Source: Planctomycetaceae bacterium
GTDB taxonomy: Bacteria; Planctomycetota; Planctomycetia; Pirellulales; Thermoguttaceae
DNA length: 9,786 nucleotides
NCBI GenBank assembly: GCA_031288955.1
Contig: JAITQJ010000016.1
Coordinates: 1-9,786, forward strand
Reading direction: 5' to 3'
In this document: in pieces, positions 1 to 6,724 of the stretch
How positions within the stretch are numbered: the first letter of the stretch is position 1
Layout: every line of letters starts with the position of its first letter
Made by a program: the position numbers and the translations under genes
Notes under the pieces: model-generated
The model's database searches: none
What the model was told of the DNA's origin: nothing
What the model saw: only the letters and a program-made list of their open reading frames with translations

Positions 1-2202
1 GAAGCGAAAAAGGAAATTACGTCTATTCCGCTGATGTTTGCCCAACTCTTGCTGACCGTCAAACCGATTTACGACAAAGGCGAAAAAAATGTGCCGAAGT
101 ATCTCGGCGTGTTCGACAAAGAGAAAATAGTATTTGTGGAATTTTATCACGTCTGGGACATCATCAATGCGAATCCGTTTAATTGGAAAGAAAAGCCAAG
201 TAACGTCTCTAAAAATAACGAAAACGTTGTTGCCCGCTGTTTAACGCCGGATATTTGCAACGAATTTCATTTTGCAAAAGACGAAAAAGAATTAAAACGC
301 TTTATCAAAGACAATTTTACGTTCAACGGCGATACAATCAAACTGCAAATCACGAAAAATAATTTTCTTCACGTCTATAATCGGTGGGCGGCTGAAGTGC
401 GTCCGTCTATTGTCGTCAGTTTTGAGACATTAAGTGAGTCCGATTTGATTGACGGCGATTTTTATCTTGCGGACTTGCTGTCGGAAAATAATGTGTCTGT
501 TAAAGAATCGTTAAAAGTGCTATTACACGGAACGTACTTTCAAGTTGTCGAAAAGAAATGCAGCCGCCTCTTTAAGGAGGAAATCAGATTTAGCGACGGC
601 GGTAAAGCACACGCAAGATTTTGGAATCGTTATGTGCGTCCTCCGGCAAAGGAATACTGGAACGATATGATTGACCGGCGGGACTTGCTCGTTCCGCAGA
701 ATGTCAGGGAACAAAAAGGAGCGTATTTTACGCCGCAAATTTGGGTCGAAAAATCGCAGGAGTATCTCGAAAAGGTGTTTGGTGTTGATTGGCAGGATGA
801 GTATTATATTTGGGATTGCTGCTGCGGCACAGGAAATTTGCTCGTTGGCTTAACGAATCCCGACAACGTTTGGGCTTCAACGCTGGACAAGCCGGATGTC
901 GAAGTGCTGAACGAGTTGATTGACAGCGGACGCAACTTGTTAAAGCCGCACGTCTTTCAGTTTGATTTTCTCAACGATGAATTTGTACCGGTATCGGAGG
1001 GTGGAAAAATACCAGACCAACTGTTTAAGATTATCAATCATCCCGAAAAACAGAAGCGGCTGATAATTTATATCAACCCGCCTTATGCGGAAGCAAGAGG
1101 CGAGAAGGTTGGAAAGTCGAACAAGGGCGGTTTTCATCTTTCCAAGATACACGATAAATGTTTAAGCGACATCGGCAATGCGGCTATCGAAATGTTTGCT
1201 CAATTTGCCGCACGGGTTCGTTACGATATGCCGATTGCAAAATTGGCGATGTTCAGCAAATTAAAATATGTGAACGCACCAAACTTCATTCGTTTTCGGC
1301 ATTTTTTCAAAGCCGAATATAAAACCGGTTTTATTGTGCTTGCCAGTACGTTTGATAATGTTACAGGTAGTTTTCCTATTGGGTTTCTCATTTGGGATTT
1401 GGAGAACGGAAAACAATTTAGGTCAATTAGAACTGACATTTTGAACAATGAAGGACATATTTTCGGAAGCAAGAAGTTTTATACTCTCAATAAAAACACA
1501 CAACTGATTAACGATTGGGTCAAGAATTTTTCTGTTTGTAAAAATTCGATTGGGACGATAATCGGACCAGCGGCGGACTTTCAGCATCAACAAAACATTT
1601 GGATTATTGCGCCGAACACGGACTCGAACTGGTTTCATTGGCAAATCGGCAAGGAAAATCTCATTGAAACAGCAATATATTTTGCTCTTCGACATTGTAT
1701 TGCTCATCATTGGATAATTGACCGCGACCAGTTTTTGTATCCTAACGATAATTGGAAACGCAGCCGGAAATTTCAGAACGATTGCTTAACGTTCACGTTA
1801 TTTCACAGTCAAAATCGGACTCAATCAAAGGACGGCATCAATCATTGGATACCGTTTGCCCGCAAGGAAGTCAAAGGCAAGGATAGTTTCGAGAGTGATT
1901 TTATGTACCGTTTTTTACAGGAGCGGGGACACTTCGGCAAAGCCGCCCAAGCGGTACTGGATGCCGGTAAAGCGTTGTGGACGTATTATCACGAAACGAT
2001 TCGCGGCGATGCCTCTGCCGATGTGAACGCTTCGCTTTATGACATTCGGGCTTACTTCAAAGGACGCAAAAACGGCAGAGTCAATGCCAAGTCAAACGAT
2101 GCGAAATTCAACGCATTAGACACGGCATTGAAAGATGCTCTAAAAGCATTAGCCGAAGAAATCAAACCGTGCGTGTATGAATACGGGTTTTTGATGGAAT
2201 AA
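1..2202 (+). CDS. N6-adenine DNA methyltransferase, type IIG-like R-M protein (5' partial)
   Basis: The reading frame is open from base 1, so the true start lies left of the window; the ATG at 34 (residue 1 below) is probably internal. Class I SAM-dependent amino-methyltransferase signatures are clear: a motif X-like GAYFTP at residues 229-234, the SAM-binding motif I DCCCGTGNLL at 261-270, and the catalytic NPPY at 348-351 that marks N6-adenine (or N4-cytosine) methylation. A long region before motif X and about 370 residues after NPPY, which would hold target recognition, resemble single-chain Eco57I/type IIG enzymes. I see no certain nuclease motif in the visible part; it could lie upstream. 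No separate restriction or specificity gene follows. The gene is more A+T-rich than its neighbours, as expected for a transferred R-M gene. Methyltransferase activity is well supported; the restriction role is inferred. Confidence 0.82.
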   Translation, partial: EAKKEITSIPLMFAQLLLTVKPIYDKGEKNVPKYLGVFDKEKIVFVEFYHVWDIINANPFNWKEKPSNVSKNNENVVARCLTPDICNEFHFAKDEKELKRFIKDNFTFNGDTIKLQITKNNFLHVYNRWAAEVRPSIVVSFETLSESDLIDGDFYLADLLSENNVSVKESLKVLLHGTYFQVVEKKCSRLFKEEIRFSDGGKAHARFWNRYVRPPAKEYWNDMIDRRDLLVPQNVREQKGAYFTPQIWVEKSQEYLEKVFGVDWQDEYYIWDCCCGTGNLLVGLTNPDNVWASTLDKPDVEVLNELIDSGRNLLKPHVFQFDFLNDEFVPVSEGGKIPDQLFKIINHPEKQKRLIIYINPPYAEARGEKVGKSNKGGFHLSKIHDKCLSDIGNAAIEMFAQFAARVRYDMPIAKLAMFSKLKYVNAPNFIRFRHFFKAEYKTGFIVLASTFDNVTGSFPIGFLIWDLENGKQFRSIRTDILNNEGHIFGSKKFYTLNKNTQLINDWVKNFSVCKNSIGTIIGPAADFQHQQNIWIIAPNTDSNWFHWQIGKENLIETAIYFALRHCIAHHWIIDRDQFLYPNDNWKRSRKFQNDCLTFTLFHSQNRTQSKDGINHWIPFARKEVKGKDSFESDFMYRFLQERGHFGKAAQAVLDAGKALWTYYHETIRGDASADVNASLYDIRAYFKGRKNGRVNAKSNDAKFNALDTALKDALKALAEEIKPCVYEYGFLME

Positions 2203-2243
2203 CCCATTCCCATTTTAGTTTCTTTGCGGCTGAACGTCTAAAC

Positions 2244-2272
2244 TTGCCGAAGGGCGGGCGAAGGAGTATAAT
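2244..2272 (+). promoter_or_regulatory. Sigma-70-type promoter for the Fe-S protein gene
   Basis: The -35 TTGCCG (2244-2249) is separated by exactly 17 bases from a perfect -10 TATAAT (2267-2272). The predicted transcript start near 2279 leaves a leader of about 20 bases before the ATG at 2299. The same bases also contain AAGGAG (2261-2266) four bases before an ATG at 2271, which opens a 26-codon out-of-frame ORF. I prefer the promoter reading because two other promoters in the window share this geometry. Confidence 0.7.
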
Positions 2273-2298
2273 GGCGGCAGTCTTTTGCGTGATATTTA

Positions 2299-3159
2299 AT
2301 GTCCCAACAAACCGAAATTCAAGAGAAGGCGAAAGAACTTTTAAGCAATAACACCGTCAACGTTGTTATCGGTTATGGTATCGTTGAGACCGGCGTTGCC
2401 GGTGCGGTGTTCATTACCGACCCGAATGAAACACACCGGCTCGTTTGGAATAACCAGTGTACGCCGAATCTGACCATCTATCTAAAACGCCCGGAAGTCA
2501 AAAAATTCGGTAAAACCGCCGTCGTGTGCAAAGGCTGCGATGCCAAGACGGTTGCCGTTCTGATAAGCGAAAATCAGTTAACGCCCGATGAGGTTACCGT
2601 CATCGGCGTTGAATGTTATGGTGTGAAGAAAAACAGCGTACGGCAGAATAAATGTTTGTCTTGCGATGTTCACACGCCGCCGAATTGCAGCATCGTCATC
2701 AACAATCAAGAGACGAACGAATCCGCCGCTGATGACAGCGCGGGTAAGTACGCCAAAGTTGAACAGATATTGGCAATGCCGGTGAAAGAACGTTTCGAGT
2801 ATTGGAAAAAGGAGTTGTCGCGGTGTATCAAATGTTACGCTTGCCGGCAAAACTGTCCTCTGTGCTATTGTAACGTCTGCGTTGCAGACAAGAACCGTCC
2901 CGTACGGATTGATACGTCATCGACTCTCAAAGGCAATTTTGCGTGGAACATTCTGCGTGCTTTTCATTTGGCAGGACGCTGTATCGGCTGCTCTTCGTGT
3001 GCTGCGGCGTGTCCGGCAGGAATTGATTTAGACGTATTGAATTTGAGTTTAGCCGAAGCGGCAGAGAAACATTTCGGTTATCGTTCGGGCTATGACCCGG
3101 CGGCACTGCCGCTCATCGGTTCGTTTTCCCCCGATGATCAGGAGACGTTTATTCGGTGA
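2299..3159 (+). CDS. 4Fe-4S dicluster electron-transfer protein, FdhB/FrhB-like
   Basis: A cytoplasmic Fe-S protein of 286 residues and 18 cysteines. It matches a family found in anaerobes beside heterodisulfide-reductase-like (HdrA/MvhD), formate dehydrogenase or hydrogenase subunits, where it passes electrons between flavin and ferredoxin partners. Visible motifs: VCKGCDAK (C77, C80), VECYG (C106), CLSC (C119, C122), a dense block C176-x2-C179-x2-C182-x3-C186-P with extra cysteines at 189, 191 and 194, and a second ferredoxin motif C228-x2-C231-x2-C234-x3-C238-P. The end, PLIGSFSPDDQETFI, agrees with the family C-terminus as I remember it, so the protein looks complete. There is no signal peptide or membrane segment. 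The start at 2299 fits the promoter at 2244-2272, but no good Shine-Dalgarno precedes it. No partner oxidoreductase is visible nearby, so its redox partner is unknown. Family assignment is firm, exact role is not. Confidence 0.8.
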   Translation: MSQQTEIQEKAKELLSNNTVNVVIGYGIVETGVAGAVFITDPNETHRLVWNNQCTPNLTIYLKRPEVKKFGKTAVVCKGCDAKTVAVLISENQLTPDEVTVIGVECYGVKKNSVRQNKCLSCDVHTPPNCSIVINNQETNESAADDSAGKYAKVEQILAMPVKERFEYWKKELSRCIKCYACRQNCPLCYCNVCVADKNRPVRIDTSSTLKGNFAWNILRAFHLAGRCIGCSSCAAACPAGIDLDVLNLSLAEAAEKHFGYRSGYDPAALPLIGSFSPDDQETFIR

Positions 3160-3184
3160 CGTAATTGTTCAGGATTTTACGCCG

Positions 3185-4159
3185 ATGATGATACTGTTTC
3201 GCAATACTGCTCTGATTACCGTTTGGGTATTGTCCGCCGCCTTTTTACAGGGCGACGAGCCAACTCCCGTCAAAACGCTCGGCGGAAGCCTTTTCTGGGG
3301 CGATGTTCTTTTCGACGGCGATTGGCATATTCAGAAAAACGTTAAAAACAATTCATACCGGCTGCTTGACAGTAAATCTGTACAATATGCCGGCGGGACG
3401 TTCGGCGAATGTAAAGAACGGCTCAATAGAATCAAAATTGACGACGGGCTGCTGCCGATGTCCGGTACGGCAGTCATTATTCTGCACGGCTACGCTTCCA
3501 ACGCCTCGGTTTTACGAAAACTGGCGGATTATTTGAAGGATAACAAAACACACGACAACATTTTTTGTATGTCGTATCCTTCAACAATGCAGCCGATTCT
3601 GGAACACAGTAAAATGTTACAGCAAGTCGTTGACAATTTACCGCCGACGATAAGCCGCATTGATTTTATCGGGCATAGTCTCGGCAGTATTATTATCCGG
3701 CGGTATTTAAGCGGTCCGTTGGACGAAGACTGGCGTGTGCCTGCCGACCCGATGCAGTACCGCCGGACATTTCTGCCCGCCGGTTTGTCCCGTGAGCGGC
3801 TCGGTCAATTTGTGATGCTTGGTCCTCCAAATCACGGAGCGGAGTTGGCAACGAAGATGATAGGGCGCGACCCGCTTCGGCGTTTCTTCACGGGCAAGAG
3901 CGGCGATGAACTCGGAACGGACTGGGACGAAACGGAAAAATCGCTGGGTATTCCGTGCTGCGGTTTTATTGTCATTGCCGGCGGAAAGGGCAACGATAAG
4001 GGATACAGCACGATTATTCCTGACGATGACGACGGAATGGTACGGACGGAAGGAACAAAGTTGGCTGGCGCAGCACAATGGATAGCGTTTTCGCTCAAAC
4101 ACGGCGAACTGCTGCAAAACACGGAAGTGTTCGACGAAATAAAAAAATTTCTGCAATAG
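3185..4159 (+). CDS. Exported alpha/beta-hydrolase (lipase/esterase-like)
   Basis: An alpha/beta-hydrolase of 324 residues that probably cleaves ester bonds outside the cytoplasm. I chose the ATG at 3185 over the longer frame from 3092, which overlaps the preceding gene. AGGA at 3171-3174 is well placed, and residues 2-20 then form a hydrophobic export signal. The oxyanion-hole HG is at 101-102, the nucleophile elbow GHSLG at 163-167 (Ser165), followed by GPPNHG at 213-218 as in lipases of this type. Likely triad partners are an Asp within the DDDDG stretch (280-284, probably D283) and His306. The order resembles planctomycete and proteobacterial secreted triacylglycerol lipase/PGAP1-like proteins. 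It starts 25 bases after the Fe-S gene and is probably co-transcribed, although no functional link is obvious. Substrate is unknown. Confidence 0.78.
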   Translation: MMILFRNTALITVWVLSAAFLQGDEPTPVKTLGGSLFWGDVLFDGDWHIQKNVKNNSYRLLDSKSVQYAGGTFGECKERLNRIKIDDGLLPMSGTAVIILHGYASNASVLRKLADYLKDNKTHDNIFCMSYPSTMQPILEHSKMLQQVVDNLPPTISRIDFIGHSLGSIIIRRYLSGPLDEDWRVPADPMQYRRTFLPAGLSRERLGQFVMLGPPNHGAELATKMIGRDPLRRFFTGKSGDELGTDWDETEKSLGIPCCGFIVIAGGKGNDKGYSTIIPDDDDGMVRTEGTKLAGAAQWIAFSLKHGELLQNTEVFDEIKKFLQ

Positions 4160-4355
4160 ACTTTACGAAATCGGCAAATTCAACTGCGGGTACTGTCATT
4201 AAAGCCGTCAGGATTACGGGCAAATACCTTGTTAAAATAAATAGATTGTATGGGTCTTGCCGCTGTTCTAAAACATTTTCAATAAGTTCTCCGTTTTCTT
4301 TCGATACGTGAAGAGGTATTTATGTACCTTACCCTTGAACAAAACGAACCGAAAA

Positions 4356-5579
4356 ATGAAAATCCTGAACATTTGTTTGTCCCTGTTGGCGGCTCTTGCC
4401 GCCGGTTATTCCCTGACATACGCCGCAGAATGTAACCCCTGCGACCAAGTTGATGCCTGTGCCGAAGTTGACTGCCAGCCGAAATCGTCCATTGACTTCG
4501 GCGGCTGGGTACAAGCCGGCGTTTATACCAACTCGCACGGCTGGCGCAACGGGCTGGACAGCAACGGACCAGGACATACGTTCACGCAGCGGAATGATGT
4601 CAGTTTGAACCAACTTTATTTCTACGCAGAGAAAAAGTTAAACACCCGCCGCGGTTTTGATATCGGCTGGCGTGCCGAAGCGATGTACGGTTCGGACGCT
4701 TGGGTAACTTCCGATTTCGGCGACGGCAAGTTCGATGCCCAATGGGTGAGCGAGCGGGGCAGTACTATCGGTGCAGGTTACGGTTTGAGTCTGCCGCAAC
4801 TTTACGCCAGCATCGGCTACAAAGACCTGACGGTCAAGTTAGGAAAATTTTACACGCCCATCGGTTGGGAAGCAATTGCTGCCGACCAGGAGTTCTTTTA
4901 CAGCCATACGTTCACCTATTGGACTGAACCGTCAACGCATACCGGCGTTACGGCAGATTACAAGGTCAACGACCGGTTGACGATTACTGCCGGCTGGACA
5001 ACGGGCTTGAGCAACAGTATCGAAAACAAATACGAAGACAGCGGCGTGATTGCCGGTTTCACATTGGCTTTGACGGATAAGTCGAATGTCTATTATTACA
5101 CAACGTTCGGCAAGACGAAGAATTTCGGCGATGCACGGAGTCTCGGTGCCAATGTCCTTCGCGATGATTACTTCAAGCAGTCGCTGGTGTACGAATGGCT
5201 GCCCAATGACCGCTGGCAGTTAGTAACGCAGTGGGACCTGAACAACGATGCGTTTGTCGAGGCTGGTGCAGTGAAAACGCATAATTCGTCCTATTCAATC
5301 AATCAGCGGGCGATTTACAAACTCAACGATTTGTGGTCGCTGGGAGCGCGGGTTGAATGGTACAAAGACGATGCGGCTTACTGGGGTACGCCGGATGCCG
5401 AATATGTCGGTATTACATTCGGCTTGAATTACAATCCGACAAAGAGTTTGAGCATTCGTCCTGAAATCCGTTATGATGCGGCAACGGAAGGGAAGGCAAA
5501 CTTCAGTGGAGCATTGCCGTACGGCAACAGCCGCAGCGACCAACTTTGCGGCGGAGCATCATTCCTGTACCGTTTCTAA
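4356..5579 (+). CDS. Outer-membrane beta-barrel porin, BBP2/OmpL-like
   Basis: An outer-membrane beta-barrel of 407 residues resembling the putative beta-barrel porin-2 family (PF07642), abundant in Planctomycetota. The ATG at 4356 gives a typical signal peptide (MKILN, then a Leu/Ala core, cleavage near TYA|AE at residue 23); an in-frame GTG at 4308 would add 16 residues that spoil it. The mature protein begins with a Cys-rich segment (C26-x2-C29-x5-C35-x4-C40), then alternating aromatic/polar strands such as GGWVQAGVYTNS, LTVKLGKFYTPIGWEA and SLSIRPEIRYD. It ends in LYRF, the terminal aromatic expected for BAM recognition. The 196 bases upstream (4160-4355) hold no gene and no promoter as good as the three listed; a -10-like TAAAAT at 4233-4238 lacks a convincing -35. 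A stem-loop follows the stop. Substrate specificity is unknown. Confidence 0.85.
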   Translation: MKILNICLSLLAALAAGYSLTYAAECNPCDQVDACAEVDCQPKSSIDFGGWVQAGVYTNSHGWRNGLDSNGPGHTFTQRNDVSLNQLYFYAEKKLNTRRGFDIGWRAEAMYGSDAWVTSDFGDGKFDAQWVSERGSTIGAGYGLSLPQLYASIGYKDLTVKLGKFYTPIGWEAIAADQEFFYSHTFTYWTEPSTHTGVTADYKVNDRLTITAGWTTGLSNSIENKYEDSGVIAGFTLALTDKSNVYYYTTFGKTKNFGDARSLGANVLRDDYFKQSLVYEWLPNDRWQLVTQWDLNNDAFVEAGAVKTHNSSYSINQRAIYKLNDLWSLGARVEWYKDDAAYWGTPDAEYVGITFGLNYNPTKSLSIRPEIRYDAATEGKANFSGALPYGNSRSDQLCGGASFLYRF

Positions 5580-5613
5580 CTCTTATCGGTGTTTTGGTAA
5601 GGGAGATTGAAAG

Positions 5614-5651
5614 CAGCCCGTGTTCCGATGCAAAAACCGGAACGCGGGCTG
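5614..5651 (+). terminator. Strong stem-loop after the porin gene, probable terminator
   Basis: A 14-base-pair stem pairs 5614-5627 (CAGCCCGTGTTCCG) with 5638-5651 (CGGAACGCGGGCTG), with one G-U wobble, around a 10-base A-rich loop (5628-5637). It lies 34 bases after the porin stop. No T-tract follows, so it is not a textbook intrinsic terminator; it could instead stabilise the porin mRNA 3' end. It lies upstream of the next promoter, so it is not in the leader of the TerC-like gene. Confidence 0.6.
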
Positions 5652-5654
5652 ACC

Positions 5655-5683
5655 TTGTCAACGGGCTGCCGGTACACTATAAT
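5655..5683 (+). promoter_or_regulatory. Sigma-70-type promoter for the TerC/Alx-like gene
   Basis: The -35 TTGTCA (5655-5660), a 17-base spacer and a perfect -10 TATAAT (5678-5683) give the best promoter in the window. The predicted transcript start near 5690 rules out the upstream in-frame ATG at 5607 as the start of the following gene. The -35 begins four bases after the stem-loop at 5614-5651. Confidence 0.75.
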
Positions 5684-5726
5684 CCAATGTGCCTTTTTCA
5701 CAATGGGGCGGTATCAGGTATTAAGA

Positions 5727-6704
5727 ATGGCTTCACTCTATCTTTGGTTCGGATTTATTGCGATAATCATTTTTCTTCTCGCCCTTGACCTCGGCGTGTT
5801 TCACCGCAAAGTTCATACACCGGGTATTCGTGAGTCGCTTATCTGGACGGCTTTTTGGGTTACCCTTGCCTTGATTTTTAATGCCGGCATCTATTTTCTC
5901 TACGCTCATAACGTCTTCGGCATTGCTGACCAACCGAACGGAACGGTCAGCGGTGCAGCGGCAGCCCAAACGTTTTTTATCGGCTATATCATTGAAAAAT
6001 CGCTTTCGCTCGATAACATATTCGTTATATCGATGGTGTTCTCCTTTTTCGGCGTTCCCCGTCAATATCAGCACCGCACGCTCTTTTGGGGCATCTTCGG
6101 TGCCTTGATTTTGCGGGGGGCGATGATTCTCATCGGTACCGCATTGATTGTGCAGTTTCACTGGATACTGTACCTTTTCGGCTTGCTGCTCCTGATAACG
6201 GCGGTGAAAATGCTGTTTCACCAAAGCGAAGATGTACATCCCGAAAAGAATCCGCTCGTGAAACTGGCGCAGCGGTGTTTGCCGATGACGGGCAACTTTC
6301 ACGCGGAGCGTTTTCTCGTCAAAGAAAACGGACGCTGGCTTTTCACGCCGCTGATTCTCACCCTCCTCGTCGTTGAATGTAACGATTTGATTTTTGCGAT
6401 TGACTCGATACCGGCAGTTTTTGCTATCACGCAAGACCCGTTTATCGTGTTTACGTCGAATGTTTTTGCTATTCTCGGTCTGCGTTCGCTGTACTTCGTG
6501 ATGGCAGCGATGATAGCGAAGTTTAAGTATTTACAGGTCAGTTTGTCGCTCATTCTGGCATACGTCGGAGTCAAACTGCTCTGCATTGATGTTATTCATC
6601 ATTACGGTATAGATGATATAATGACGCTCGTGTCGCTCGGTGTTATCGTTTTGGTGATGACCGGCGGTGTTGCTGCGTCCGTCCGTGCCGCCCGTTTGAA
6701 CTAA
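5727..6704 (+). CDS. alx: TerC/Alx-family integral membrane metal-ion protein
   Basis: A polytopic inner-membrane protein of 325 residues, close in length to E. coli Alx (about 321). The family is tied to manganese/metal export and tellurite resistance; Alx itself is alkali-induced. The start at 5727 (MASLYLWFGF) suits the family and lies after the promoter's predicted start; ATG 5703 would add eight residues, and ATG 5607 lies upstream of the promoter. Hydrophobic helices span the protein. Family motifs are IIEKSLSLDNIFV (about 88-100, D96) and VVECNDLIFAIDSIPA (about 215-230, with E217, D220, D226), then FTSNVFAILGLRSLYF (242-257). The predicted leader is under 40 bases, too short for a yybP-ykoY manganese riboswitch, which often precedes relatives. 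The next gene starts 20 bases after the stop, suggesting a two-gene transcript. The ion transported cannot be read from sequence. Confidence 0.88.
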   Translation: MASLYLWFGFIAIIIFLLALDLGVFHRKVHTPGIRESLIWTAFWVTLALIFNAGIYFLYAHNVFGIADQPNGTVSGAAAAQTFFIGYIIEKSLSLDNIFVISMVFSFFGVPRQYQHRTLFWGIFGALILRGAMILIGTALIVQFHWILYLFGLLLLITAVKMLFHQSEDVHPEKNPLVKLAQRCLPMTGNFHAERFLVKENGRWLFTPLILTLLVVECNDLIFAIDSIPAVFAITQDPFIVFTSNVFAILGLRSLYFVMAAMIAKFKYLQVSLSLILAYVGVKLLCIDVIHHYGIDDIMTLVSLGVIVLVMTGGVAASVRAARLN

Positions 6705-6724
6705 CCCCTTATAAAAAATAAAGA

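Noticed and set aside
3092..3184. Longer N-terminus of the hydrolase overlapping the Fe-S gene
   Set aside because: It would add 31 Arg-rich residues before the export signal; ATG 3185 has AGGA at a suitable distance and gives a normal signal peptide.
3707..4156. Minus-strand open frame of 149 codons opposite the hydrolase
   Set aside because: It is the shadow of a gene with an intact catalytic serine motif, with no start signal or recognisable domain.
5733..6434. Minus-strand open frame of 233 codons opposite the TerC-like gene
   Set aside because: It is antisense to a clearly conserved membrane-protein gene and its translation is a low-quality mix of charged residues.
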